NCBI RefSeq assembly: GCF_900156455.1
Contig: NZ_FTNQ01000002.1
Location: forward strand, 558,001-622,000
Direction of reading: 5' to 3'
Length of the DNA: 64,000 nucleotides
Origin: Microbacterium sp. RURRCA19A
GTDB lineage: Bacteria > Actinomycetota > Actinomycetes > Actinomycetales > Microbacteriaceae
In this document: in pieces, positions 32,368 to 40,816 of the stretch
How the letters are laid out: each line of letters begins with the position of its first letter
Numbering within the stretch: the first letter of the stretch is position 1
The notes under the pieces: model-generated
What the model saw: the letters and a program-made list of their open reading frames with translations, nothing else
Told to the model about the DNA's origin: nothing
Database searches by the model: none
Translations under genes and position numbers: made by a program

Positions 32368-33769
32368 CCCCCTCGACGCCGGTCTCCTCTCGCCGGCGAC
32401 CGTCGGTCACGACAGCCTCGTCTCGGATCGGGCGTATCTCGACGCGCTCGTGCGCGCGGAGTGCGCGCTCGTCGCGGCCTACGCGGCGCGGGGGATCGCA
32501 CCGCGCGAGGCGACCGTCGCTGTCGACCATGCGTTCGGCCTGGATGAGAAGTACGGGCGTCCTTCGCTGCGACTCGACCTCGACGCGCTCGCCGCGGCGG
32601 CGGTCGCCGGCGGCAATCCGGTCATCCCGCTCGTCGGCGCGCTGAAGGCCGAGGTGCCCGCGGAGCACGCCAACTGGATTCACCGAGGTGCGACCAGCCA
32701 GGACATCCTGGACACCGCCACGATGATCGTCGCCCGCGCCGCAGTCGCGCAGATGCGCGCGTCGCTCACGCACGCCGCCCAGTGGCTGCGCGCGCTCGCC
32801 GAGGCCCACGCCGACACCGTCGCCGCGGCCCGCACTCTGACGCAGCACGCCGTGCCGACGACGGTCGGTGCCCGGGCCGCGGCGTGGGAGCGCGGCATCC
32901 GTCGCGCGGTCGACCGGCTCGACGCGCTGGCCTTCCCCGCGCAGCTCGGCGGGGCGGCCGGCACGCTGGCGTCGTTCGTCGAGATCACGGGATCGGTGGA
33001 TGCCGCTGCCGCCCTGCCCGCGGCCTACGCCGAGGCGGCGGGGCTCGACGTGCCCGACGCGCCGTGGCACGTCACGCGCTGGCCGGTGACCGAGCTGGGC
33101 GACGCACTGGCACAGGCGATCGACGCGCTCGGCGCGTTCGCCGCCGACGTCGCGACCCTCAGTCGCACCGAGATCGCGGAAGTGTCCGAGGGAACCGGCG
33201 GCGGCTCGTCCGCGATGCCGCAGAAGCAGAACCCGGCCGAGGCGGTGCTCATCCGTTCCGCTGCTCTTCGCGCGCCGCAGCTGGCCGCGACGCTGCACCT
33301 GGCATCCGCTCTCGCGGTCGACGAGCGCCCCGACGGCGCCTGGCACGCCGAGTGGCCGACGCTCCGCGAACTGCTGCGTCTCGCGCTGGGGGCGTCGTGG
33401 CACGCGTCGTCGCTCGCGGCGCACCTGCGCGTGGACACGGATGCCGTGGCCCGGAACCTCGCGCTCACCGGCGGCCGGATCGTCAGCGAACGTCTGCGGG
33501 GGATCCTCGTGCCGCTGATCGGCGCGGACCGCTTCGCGGCGCTCATCGGCGGCGACGGCGACCTCGGGGACGCGCTGCGCGCGCTTCCGGAGACCCGCGA
33601 CCTCGACCTCGACGCCCTGCTCGACCCCGCGGCGTACGTCGGGCTCGCGCCGCGCCTGGCCCGGGGCGGGGCCGGCGCCGGCGCGGGGGCCGGGGACGGC
33701 GCCGAGACCGCACCCGATCGCCGAGACCGCACGGGATCGGATGCCAACGGATACGGGGTGGACGAATGA
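32357..33769 (+). CDS. pcaB: 3-carboxy-cis,cis-muconate cycloisomerase
   Basis: Member (470 aa) of the fumarase/aspartase superfamily that lactonises the dioxygenase product. Signature SSAMPQKQNPAEAVLIRSAA is the GSSxMPxKxNP motif with the catalytic loop; GATSQDILDTATMIV and LTQHAVPTTVGARAA are also conserved. The start is a TTG at 32357 overlapping pcaG. The last 40 residues form a Gly/Ala-rich, low-complexity tail (from about 430) not needed by the family. The stop overlaps the pcaD ATG. Confidence 0.92.
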   Translation: MPSDPLDAGLLSPATVGHDSLVSDRAYLDALVRAECALVAAYAARGIAPREATVAVDHAFGLDEKYGRPSLRLDLDALAAAAVAGGNPVIPLVGALKAEVPAEHANWIHRGATSQDILDTATMIVARAAVAQMRASLTHAAQWLRALAEAHADTVAAARTLTQHAVPTTVGARAAAWERGIRRAVDRLDALAFPAQLGGAAGTLASFVEITGSVDAAAALPAAYAEAAGLDVPDAPWHVTRWPVTELGDALAQAIDALGAFAADVATLSRTEIAEVSEGTGGGSSAMPQKQNPAEAVLIRSAALRAPQLAATLHLASALAVDERPDGAWHAEWPTLRELLRLALGASWHASSLAAHLRVDTDAVARNLALTGGRIVSERLRGILVPLIGADRFAALIGGDGDLGDALRALPETRDLDLDALLDPAAYVGLAPRLARGGAGAGAGAGDGAETAPDRRDRTGSDANGYGVDE

Positions 33770-34548
33770 GTGCGGTTTCGCTGATCTCGCTGACGGCGCC
33801 CGTCGGTCCCGCCGACGCGCCGCTCGTCGTGCTGGGGCCGTCGCTCGGCACCTCGACGATCCTGTGGGAGGACGTCGTCCCGCTGCTGGCCGGCGACTAC
33901 CGCGTCGCGGCGTGGGACCTCCCCGGGCACGGCGCGGGTCCGGTGGCGACCGGCCCGTTCACGGTCGCCGACCTCGCCGACGCCGTCGCCGCGGCCGTCC
34001 CCGACGAGACGTTCCTCTACGCCGGGGTCTCGCTCGGCGGGGCGACCGGCCTCGAGCTGGCGCTGCGCCACGGCCCCCGGCTGCGGGCCGCCGCGATCGT
34101 GGCATCCGGGGCGAAGCTCGGCGACCCGGAGTCGTGGACCGCCCGCGCCGCGCAGGCGCGCACGCAGAGCACCTCCAGCCTCATCATCGGCTCGGCGCAG
34201 CGGTGGTTCGCGCCCGACTCGATGGCCCGGCGTCCCGAGCTCAGCGGCGTCCTGCTGCACGTGCTGCAGGACGCCGACGACGAGAGCTACGCCCGCTGCT
34301 GCGAAGCGCTCGCGGCGTACGACGTGCGCTCCTCGCTCGGACGGATCGACGTGCCGGTGCTCGCCGCGTGGGGGCGGTTCGACGCCGTCGCGCCCGAGGA
34401 GAAGGCCGTCGAGATCGCCGGCGGCGTCGCGCGAGGGCGCGCGGTGCGCATCGACGACGCCGGCCACCTGCCGCCCGCCGAGCAGCCCGAGGCCGTCGCC
34501 GCGCTGCTGCGCGAGTTCTTCGCATCCGTCTCGGGAGAGGACGCCTGA
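33766..34548 (+). CDS. pcaD: 3-oxoadipate enol-lactonase
   Basis: Alpha/beta hydrolase of 260 residues. Oxyanion segment VVLGPSLGTS, nucleophile elbow GVSLGG, acid in AAWGRFDAVAPEE and catalytic His in DDAGHLPPAEQPEAV are all present. It hydrolyses 3-oxoadipate enol-lactone to 3-oxoadipate. In many actinobacteria pcaD and pcaC are fused as pcaL; here they are separate but overlapping (TGATG at 34546-34550). Confidence 0.92.
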   Translation: MSAVSLISLTAPVGPADAPLVVLGPSLGTSTILWEDVVPLLAGDYRVAAWDLPGHGAGPVATGPFTVADLADAVAAAVPDETFLYAGVSLGGATGLELALRHGPRLRAAAIVASGAKLGDPESWTARAAQARTQSTSSLIIGSAQRWFAPDSMARRPELSGVLLHVLQDADDESYARCCEALAAYDVRSSLGRIDVPVLAAWGRFDAVAPEEKAVEIAGGVARGRAVRIDDAGHLPPAEQPEAVAALLREFFASVSGEDA

Positions 34549-34928
34549 TGGCCACCGACCAGGAACGCTACGACCAGGGCATGACCGTGCGGCGCGAGGT
34601 GCTGTCGGACGCGCACGTGGACCGTGCGACGGCCGCCGCGACCGACCTCACCGCCGACTGGCAGGACTTCATCACGCGCGTGGCCTGGGGCGACGTGTGG
34701 TCACGGCCCGGGCTGGACCGCCGTTCGCGCTCGGTCGCCGTGCTGTCGTCGCTGATCGCCCACGGCCACCACGAGGAGCTGGCGATGCACCTGCGCGCGG
34801 CGATCCGCAACGGCCTGACGATCGACGAGATCCGCGAGGTCATCCTGCAGTCCGCGATCTACTCCGGCGTCCCCGCCGCGAACACCGCGTTCCGCATCGC
34901 GTCCGAGGTGTTCGCCGAAGACGCGTGA
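34548..34928 (+). CDS. pcaC: 4-carboxymuconolactone decarboxylase
   Basis: Small (126 aa) decarboxylase of the CMD/AhpD-like family. RYDQGMTVRREVLSDAHVDRA at the start, SRPGLDRRSRSVAVLSSLIAHGHHEELAMHLRAAIRNGLT and the EVILQSAIYSGVPAANTAF end match PcaC. It is the last pca gene here; no 3-oxoadipate CoA-transferase or thiolase gene follows, so pcaIJ and pcaF must be elsewhere. Confidence 0.94.
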   Translation: MATDQERYDQGMTVRREVLSDAHVDRATAAATDLTADWQDFITRVAWGDVWSRPGLDRRSRSVAVLSSLIAHGHHEELAMHLRAAIRNGLTIDEIREVILQSAIYSGVPAANTAFRIASEVFAEDA

Positions 34929-34991
34929 GCGGTCATTTAGCCTGTCTTCCGTTGAGGGCACTCCGCCGGTGATTCTCATAGGCTGTCGCTC

Positions 34992-35426
34992 ATGTCGCAA
35001 CAGGGTCCGAAACAGCGCCGGAAGGCGCTCGCGGACGCCAGGCGGGCGCTCGATGCGGAGCTCAGCCGGGAAGAGGGCGATTTTGAGCCACCCGACCGCG
35101 CCGAGTGCGACCAGAAGGAGTGGCATCAAGCTGTCGACGATAGTGCGACAGTTCGAGTATCGATATGGATATGGCGCCACGGGGGTAGGTTGGTCGACTT
35201 TGTCATGCGGGTCGAGTCGGGCCGGTGGGACCAACCAGATAGCTGGGTAGAGCGTGCTCGTGTCGACTGTCGGGGCGGGCGTTGTCATCTTCACCCACCG
35301 GGTGATCTTGACCGGCACGAGCCGATTCTGAGGCTTGATTCGATTGATGATGTCGAAAATGCTTACGCGCTGGCTAACAGCGTCGTGTCAGATGTTGCCG
35401 TTATGATTCGAGACAGGAGGTCGTGA
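34992..35426 (+). CDS. Unknown small protein, first gene of a lower-GC pair
   Basis: Protein of 144 residues with no recognised domain. The N-terminus is highly charged (QRRKALADARRALDAELSREE), followed by a compact alpha/beta-like part (TVRVSIWIWRHGGRLVDFVMRVESGRW) and a C-terminal helix. A DCRGGRCHLH cluster with two Cys and two His could bind metal. Base composition is visibly less GC-rich than the neighbours (for example 35135-35180 and 35330-35420), which suggests horizontal acquisition. Its stop is 3 bp before the next ATG, so the two are co-expressed. Confidence 0.6.
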   Translation: MSQQGPKQRRKALADARRALDAELSREEGDFEPPDRAECDQKEWHQAVDDSATVRVSIWIWRHGGRLVDFVMRVESGRWDQPDSWVERARVDCRGGRCHLHPPGDLDRHEPILRLDSIDDVENAYALANSVVSDVAVMIRDRRS

Positions 35427-35428
35427 CC

Positions 35429-35860
35429 ATGGCTGCCATGTCTGAACTCGATAAGTTCCGGAACTCGATCAACTTCAATCTCGCTCTGGGAGAGCTCTCC
35501 CACGAAGATCTGCCCGTTGTTGACAACGACGGCAAGCATCCTGTTGTTGCCGCTCTGGTCGGCGAAGATCTGCCAGTGCTTCTCCGGCGTGTGCGGAACG
35601 TCGGCGGCTACGCAAATGTGTTCGTATCTGACGGTGCGACGGTTCGCATGCTCGCATTTATCGACGCTTCCTGCGCCATTGGCGCTTCGGACGCCGAAGA
35701 CCTGGCGACGGATGGCTCTCGTCCTAGTGCGGATGCAACGGTTGGCATGTTCTTGGAGTACCTCGCCCTCAAGCCCAATGGGGTTCGTCTGCCTGCTCAG
35801 CTCGAGGACGATCGCCCTTTCATCCCGGCGCCTAAGGAAATCCACTTCGCTCAGGTCTAA
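35429..35860 (+). CDS. Unknown small protein, second gene of a lower-GC pair
   Basis: Protein of 143 residues, not recognised. It is acidic, mixed alpha/beta in appearance, with no signal or membrane segment. AGGAGG at 35415-35420 is well spaced for the ATG at 35429; a GTG at 35423 in the same frame would be too close. It is coupled to the preceding gene and shares its unusual composition. A two-gene coupled layout in an acquired patch is compatible with a toxin-antitoxin or defence pair, but nothing in the sequence proves that. Confidence 0.6.
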   Translation: MAAMSELDKFRNSINFNLALGELSHEDLPVVDNDGKHPVVAALVGEDLPVLLRRVRNVGGYANVFVSDGATVRMLAFIDASCAIGASDAEDLATDGSRPSADATVGMFLEYLALKPNGVRLPAQLEDDRPFIPAPKEIHFAQV

Positions 35861-36075
35861 GGCGTGCAACTCCAGGTGAGATTGCGACAACCGCGGTGAC
35901 GCCCGTCAGGGGTCACGCATCTGTGATGGGGCCCGTGCTGATGCTCTGATCGCGCGCCCGACGGCGGCTCGACGTTGCCAAGGCATCCCCGCCTGACGTG
36001 CGGTTGACGGCCTCTGCGTACAGCGCGAGGCGCCGCGGCAGGCGACTCACACGGCCTGATGCGGGGGATCAGGAA

Positions 36076-36102
36076 CGCTTATGTCTGAATGAGGCATAAG
36101 CG
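36076..36102. promoter_or_regulatory. Operator-like dyad CGCTTATG-N11-CATAAGCG upstream of the first CGDB fusion
   Basis: Perfect 8-bp inverted repeat with an 11-nt spacer. The inner part TTATG-N11-CATAA has the T-N11-A geometry of LysR-type operators. TAGCGT (36105-36110) just after it may be the -10 element, so the site overlaps the promoter. Related sites occur at 44664 and 50341. The rest of 35861-36139 holds no gene; a GTGAC/GTCAC dyad near 35897-35917 may end the preceding transcript. Confidence 0.6.
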
Positions 36103-36139
36103 GGTAGCGTCGAAAGCACACCACAGAGAGTGAGCGACG

Positions 36140-37441
36140 ATGCTTCTCGAAAGAGACCTCATCCAGTCCGTCGGATTCCGCAACGTCCGAGAGGGCGACG
36201 AGATCACCGGCTTCCAGTTCCGCGTCCGGATGCCGTCGTACCGCGGCATGGCCGCCTCCCTCATCGACGGGATCGGCGTACGCATCCCCGGGCTCGTGGA
36301 CGTCGCCCCCGACGTGCCGCTGTGGACGCTGCAGGGGACGCAGTACACGCTCGCCGAGCTGTGGGACGGCGACGGGGTGCGCTGGCCCCTCGAGGATGCC
36401 GCGGTCATCACGGTGCCGCTGGCCGGTGGCCTCCCCGACGGCGTGCACGAGCTCTCGATCGAGCTGCGCCTGCGCATGTCGTACATCCCGCAGGAGCACC
36501 AGCCGAGCACCTACCGCGTCACGAAGCACGTGACGCTCGCGCCCGAGGCATCCGGAGCTCCGTTCCGATACGGCGTCTCGCTGTACAGCTACATGAGCGA
36601 CTTCGGCACCGTCATGGACCTCGAGACCGCGATGGCCTCGATCGCCGACCTCGGCGCGACGGGGATCGAGATCCTCGGCGAGGCGCACATCCCGAACTAC
36701 CCGAACCCGTCCGACGAGTGGGTCGACCAGTGGTTCGCGCTGCTGCGGAAGTATGGCCTGGAGCCGACGAACTACGGATCGTGGATCGACACGCGCCTGC
36801 ACTCCAGCGGCCCGAACGCCCGCGACATGACGGTCGAGGAGGGCGCGGCCGCCCTGCAGCGTGACCTGCGCCTCGCGAAGCGCCTCGGCTTCCGGTTCGT
36901 GCGGCCCAAGATCGGAGTCGTCTCCAGCGACCTCATCCCGCACCCGATCTGGACCGAGGCCGTCGAGGCCTCCCTCCCTCTCGCCGAAGAGCTCGACGTC
37001 ATCATCTGCCCCGAGATCCACTCGCCGACCCCCATCAAGCACGAGGTCGTCGACGACTACATCGCGCTCATCCGTCGCACCGGCACGAAGCACTTCGGAC
37101 TGCTGCTGGACACCGGGATCTTCCAGGATCGCCCGATCCCGCTGAAGCCCGGCGAGCTGCCGGGCCAGCGCCCGGCGTTCCTCGACGGCATCCACGTCGA
37201 CCCCGCCGACGTGTTCGACGTGATCGAGAACGTCGTCTTCATCCAGGCGAAGTTCCACGACATCGACGAGGAGCTCGACGACAAGCAGATCCCCTGGGAG
37301 CCCGTGCTCCGCGCGCTGAAGGACGCCGGCTACACCGGGTACCTCTCGAGCGAGTACGAGGGCGAGCGCGAACCCTGGCGCTCGATCGAGCAGGTGCGTC
37401 GGCAGCACTCGCTCATCCGCCAGATCGCCGACCGCATCTAA
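36140..37441 (+). CDS. Fused CGDB (DUF6379) - TIM-barrel protein, candidate single-chain C-glycoside deglycosidase
   Basis: Protein of 433 residues with two domains usually encoded as separate subunits. Residues 1-133 resemble the small beta subunit of C-glycoside deglycosidase (SYRGMAASLIDGI, LRMSYIPQEH). Residues 144-433 form a sugar phosphate isomerase/epimerase-type TIM barrel like the alpha subunit. Barrel ligand positions are E292 (CPEIHSP), D324 (LLLDTG) and E405 (SSEYEGE). The usual HVHAKF reads FIQAKF (Q369), so a metal-binding His appears replaced by Gln. First gene of a two-gene unit; 10 bp separate it from the next fusion. Activity on C-glycosides is inferred from domain kinship. 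Confidence 0.78.
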   Translation: MLLERDLIQSVGFRNVREGDEITGFQFRVRMPSYRGMAASLIDGIGVRIPGLVDVAPDVPLWTLQGTQYTLAELWDGDGVRWPLEDAAVITVPLAGGLPDGVHELSIELRLRMSYIPQEHQPSTYRVTKHVTLAPEASGAPFRYGVSLYSYMSDFGTVMDLETAMASIADLGATGIEILGEAHIPNYPNPSDEWVDQWFALLRKYGLEPTNYGSWIDTRLHSSGPNARDMTVEEGAAALQRDLRLAKRLGFRFVRPKIGVVSSDLIPHPIWTEAVEASLPLAEELDVIICPEIHSPTPIKHEVVDDYIALIRRTGTKHFGLLLDTGIFQDRPIPLKPGELPGQRPAFLDGIHVDPADVFDVIENVVFIQAKFHDIDEELDDKQIPWEPVLRALKDAGYTGYLSSEYEGEREPWRSIEQVRRQHSLIRQIADRI

Positions 37442-37451
37442 GGACCACGAC

Positions 37452-38927
37452 ATGCCCAACGGACTGATCCACGACGACAGCCTCCGCCCGCACCCGGACG
37501 GGCTCGCGCTGCGCCTCACGATCCCCTGGTACCGCAGTCTGTGGCTGTCGTCGGTGACGACGCTCGCCCTCACCGTCGACGGGAAACAGGTGGATGCCGA
37601 CGACCTCCGCGTCGAGTTCGGTGACACCGCGTTCCGCCTCGACGAGCTGCCCGAGCAGAGCGAGCGGCTGTGGTTCCTGCAGGAGCATCCGCTGCTCATC
37701 GCCCGGCGCCCCGCGCCCGTCGCCCTCGGCGAGACCCACGACGTCGTGCTGCACGGCGAGCTGCGCCTGCCGTACATGCAGATCGCGCCGGGGCAGGACG
37801 GCGGACCCGGGATGTACGTGCCGAACGTCGTGCACGACGTGAAGACGCTGACGGTCGTCGACGCGGATGCCGAGATCCCGGCGCTCGTGTCGGACGTCAC
37901 GCCCCCGCCGCCCGCGGCCGAGGAGGACCCGTTCCAGCTCGGGCTCACGCTCTACTCCGCGAGCGCGGAGTTCCGCGCCGGATACTTCGACTTCGACGGC
38001 CTGCTCGACCGGGTCGCGGAGCTGGGGATCGGCCCGGGCATCGAGATCGTGGCATCCCAGATGGTCCCCACCTACCCCGTCGTCGGCGACGACTTCGTGC
38101 GGACCTGGCGTGCGGCGTTCGACCGGCACGGCTTCGTGGAGAGCTCGTTCGGGGCCAACCTCGACATGGGTCGCCGGCGCGACCGCGACATGACGCCCGA
38201 CGAGGAGTTCGCGTTCTCGAAGCTCATGTTCGAGGGGGCGAAGAAGCTCGGGTTCCCGCTCGTGCGCATCCAGTCGGCCAAACCCGACCTGCTGCGTCGG
38301 CTCCTGCCGATCGCCGAGGACCTCGAGCTGAAGCTCGCGTACGAGATCCATGCGCCCATGGGCCCGAACGCCGAACCGATCCTGCGCGTGCGAGAGACCT
38401 ACGCCGAACTCGACTCGCCGCTGCTCGGCTTCGTCGCCGACTTCTCCTCGACGATGCACGCGATGTCGCCGACGCTGCTGCGGGCCGTCCGCCGCGCGGG
38501 CCTCGACGACGAGGCGGTCCAGCGACTCCAGGACATCTGGGCGACGGATGCCACGATGCAGGCGCGCCAGCAGGAGTTCCTCGGCTACCTCCGCGGTCGT
38601 GACTTCGATCCCGGGCGCCTGGGATCGTTCGCGCACCTCGCTTTCAACATGCACGGACACGTCGACCCGCGCGAGTGGGCCGACATCATGCCGCAGATCC
38701 TGCACGTGCACGCGAAGTTCTACGACATCGACGACCAGGGCCAGGAACCCGCGATCGACTACCCCGAGCTCGTGCGCGTGTTCGTCGAGGGCGGCTACCG
38801 CGGCTTCTGGTCGAGCGAGTGGGAGGGCCACGCCTTCGCCGAGCTGGGCGAGGTCGACCCGCTGCTGCTCGTGCGGCGCCAGCACGACCTCATCCGCGCC
38901 TCGATGCGGGCGGTGCCGGTGGGTTGA
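37452..38927 (+). CDS. Fused CGDB (DUF6379) - TIM-barrel protein, second candidate single-chain C-glycoside deglycosidase
   Basis: Protein of 491 residues. Residues about 10-136 carry the beta-subunit hallmark IPWYRSLWLSSV, DELPEQSERLWFL and the MQIAPGQDGGPGMYV segment. Residues 160-490 form the TIM barrel with a complete ligand set, E298 (YEIHAP), D330 (VADFSSTMH), H418/H420 (LHVHAKFYD) and E456 (SSEWEGH). A Pro/Ala/Glu linker (PPPPAAEED, 151-159) joins them. Both halves are close paralogs of the separately encoded pair at 51922-52956 and 53776-54192, so this gene is a fusion of that pair, with beta placed first. Confidence 0.8.
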   Translation: MPNGLIHDDSLRPHPDGLALRLTIPWYRSLWLSSVTTLALTVDGKQVDADDLRVEFGDTAFRLDELPEQSERLWFLQEHPLLIARRPAPVALGETHDVVLHGELRLPYMQIAPGQDGGPGMYVPNVVHDVKTLTVVDADAEIPALVSDVTPPPPAAEEDPFQLGLTLYSASAEFRAGYFDFDGLLDRVAELGIGPGIEIVASQMVPTYPVVGDDFVRTWRAAFDRHGFVESSFGANLDMGRRRDRDMTPDEEFAFSKLMFEGAKKLGFPLVRIQSAKPDLLRRLLPIAEDLELKLAYEIHAPMGPNAEPILRVRETYAELDSPLLGFVADFSSTMHAMSPTLLRAVRRAGLDDEAVQRLQDIWATDATMQARQQEFLGYLRGRDFDPGRLGSFAHLAFNMHGHVDPREWADIMPQILHVHAKFYDIDDQGQEPAIDYPELVRVFVEGGYRGFWSSEWEGHAFAELGEVDPLLLVRRQHDLIRASMRAVPVG

Positions 38928-38978
38928 CCGGCACTACGCGCCGCGTAGTCCTTGTCGCAGCGGCGCGATCCTCTCAAG

Positions 38979-39029
38979 AATCTACTAAATGTCCTAATGT
39001 GGGATTGAAGTTAGTAAATTTAGTAGATT
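38979..39029. promoter_or_regulatory. AT-rich inverted repeat upstream of the Fic gene
   Basis: AATCTACTAAAT (38979-38990) and ATTTAGTAGATT (39018-39029) form a perfect 12-bp inverted repeat with 27 nt between. Half-site TTAGTA/TACTAA occurs three times (38983-38988, 39011-39016, 39020-39025). The AT content is striking against the surroundings. The right arm ends 10 bp before the Fic ATG, so a bound protein would block expression; self-control through the Fic protein's winged helix is possible. Confidence 0.65.
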
Positions 39030-39039
39030 GAGGAGCAGG

Positions 39040-40092
39040 ATGAGATCGTTCGTCGACCTCGACCGTTTCATCGGATCCGTGCCCTTCGACGTCGTCGCCT
39101 CGCTCCGAGCGGTCGACACCGGCCGGGGGAGTGAAGCGCTCTATCGTGACAAGCTCCCTGCTCTCCTCACCTCCCTCGCGGAGCGTGCCCGCGTGGCCAG
39201 CATCGAAGCATCGTCCGCGATAGAAGGCGTCGTGGTGTCGGACCGAGCGAGAGCGGACGCCATTCTCGGCGGTGAGGTCACCGGTTTGCGTGACCGCAGC
39301 GAGCAGGAGCTCGCCGGCTACCGGGAAGCGCTCGACTACCTGTACCAGGAGTCCTGGCGGCCGCTGAACATCGGCCTCCTCCTGCACCTCCACCGGCTGC
39401 TGTTCCGGTACACGGACATGCCGGGCGGGGTGCTCAAGACCACGGAGAACCTCGTCATCGACCGCCACGCGGACGGCAGCACGACCACCCGTTTCACCCC
39501 CGTCGCGCCGACCGAGACACCGTCCTACCTCGAAGAGCTGATCGCGCGGTACCGCGGCGCGATCGATGCCGACCGGCATCATCCGATACTGCTCATCGGC
39601 CTGTTCGTTCTCGATCTGCTCACCATTCACCCGTTCGGAGATGGCAACGGGCGCATCACGAGAGCCCTCACGAACGCCCTCCTCCAGGATGCGGGCTACG
39701 ACGTCACGCGCTACGTCTCGCTCGAGGACCGCATCGCCCGGACTGCCGATGCCTATTACGCCGGCCTGTTGGCCTCGACCCACGGCTGGCACACCGGTGA
39801 GCACGACCCTTGGCCATGGCTGCGCTACTTCGTCATCGTCGTGCGCGACTCCTACGAACAGTTTGCCGCGATCACCGCCGCGAGCCGGTCGACGGGGAGC
39901 AAGCAGGACCGCGTCCGCGACTACGTCACCAACCATGCCGCCCCGACCTTCCGCATGGCGGACATCCGCGCGGCCTTGCCGGGCGTCAGCGATCAGACGA
40001 TCCGTCTCGCTCTCGACCAGCTCCGAGTCGCGGGGAGCGTGCAATCGGACGGCGCCGGACGCTCCGCCACCTGGACTCGAATCGGCGGGTGA
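39040..40092 (+). CDS. Fic-domain AMP-transferase with C-terminal winged helix
   Basis: Protein of 350 residues. The Fic motif HPFGDGNGR is complete (197-205, catalytic H197), and an N-terminal inhibitory motif S58-SAI-E62-G63 precedes the domain, as in class II Fic enzymes that are autoinhibited by a glutamate. The C-terminal part (about 290-348) looks like a winged helix. Fic proteins of this size add AMP to, or remove it from, target proteins. AGGAG precedes the ATG at 39040. It sits alone between the CGDB fusions and the TetR gene, with its own AT-rich operator, and may be a later insertion. Confidence 0.88.
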   Translation: MRSFVDLDRFIGSVPFDVVASLRAVDTGRGSEALYRDKLPALLTSLAERARVASIEASSAIEGVVVSDRARADAILGGEVTGLRDRSEQELAGYREALDYLYQESWRPLNIGLLLHLHRLLFRYTDMPGGVLKTTENLVIDRHADGSTTTRFTPVAPTETPSYLEELIARYRGAIDADRHHPILLIGLFVLDLLTIHPFGDGNGRITRALTNALLQDAGYDVTRYVSLEDRIARTADAYYAGLLASTHGWHTGEHDPWPWLRYFVIVVRDSYEQFAAITAASRSTGSKQDRVRDYVTNHAAPTFRMADIRAALPGVSDQTIRLALDQLRVAGSVQSDGAGRSATWTRIGG

Positions 40093-40127
40093 CCCGTCGA
40101 GCAGCCCTGTGCGGGGCGCTGCTGCCG

Positions 40128-40778
40128 TCAGTCCGCCGCGATCGTCAGGTACACCGTGCGCGCGAGACGGTCGAGAAGGTCCGGCCAGGCATAGGTGTCG
40201 TGCGGGCTCGCGGTCGCCGTCACGCCGAGGCCGAGATAGCGCACGCACAGGCTGTAGAAGATCTCGAACGCCCAGGTGGCGCTCTGCGTCGACAGCGCGA
40301 CGCCCTGTTCCGAGGCGGCCGCGAGCAGCGCGCGGACGAAGATCGCCTGCCCGCCATCACCGGACACGCGCCCACGCGCGAGGATCTCGGCATCCTCCAC
40401 CCCCAGGAGGAAGAACGGGGAGAGCAGGTCGCGGTTCTCCCGTAGGACCTGCGCGTAGGCGGTGACGATCTCGGCCGTCGCGGTGGCGAGGGACGCGGCG
40501 CCCACGCCGGCGGCGCCCACGCGCTCCTCGGTCTCGGAGTCGAGGCGGTCGAATTCCTGAGCCTGGACGACCCGCAGCAGATCCGCTTTGCCGGAAACCC
40601 GACCGTAGATCGAGCCGATGGACACCTCGGCCCGGGCGCTGACCTCCGCGAGCGAGAACTGGCCCGTTCCACGTTCGTGGAGGAGATCGAGCACGGCGGC
40701 GCGCACCTTGGCGAAGGAGTCGCGGCTGCGCTGCTGCTTGGGTTCCGAAAGGCCGCTCATCGAGGGTCGTTCCTCCAT
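40128..40778 (-). CDS. TetR-family transcriptional regulator
   Basis: Regulator of 216 residues. The helix-turn-helix region is AAVLDLLHERGTGQFSLAEVSARAEVSIGSIYGRVSGKADLL (about 25-68), followed by a helical ligand domain. It is the last gene of a minus-strand unit with the GH39-like and flavin monooxygenase genes and probably autoregulates that unit through the inverted repeat at 43485-43518. Start is ambiguous between ATG 40778 and ATG 40760. Confidence 0.82.
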   Translation of the reverse strand: MEERPSMSGLSEPKQQRSRDSFAKVRAAVLDLLHERGTGQFSLAEVSARAEVSIGSIYGRVSGKADLLRVVQAQEFDRLDSETEERVGAAGVGAASLATATAEIVTAYAQVLRENRDLLSPFFLLGVEDAEILARGRVSGDGGQAIFVRALLAAASEQGVALSTQSATWAFEIFYSLCVRYLGLGVTATASPHDTYAWPDLLDRLARTVYLTIAAD

Positions 40779-40816
40779 CGCTCTCCGCTCTCGCTCACGT
40801 CGCTGCGTTCCGTGGG

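Noticed and set aside
36140..38927. A possible missed stop or sequencing error joining separate beta and alpha genes
   Set aside because: Both neighbouring genes show the same fused layout with intact linkers, and the linker sequences differ, so two independent errors would be required.
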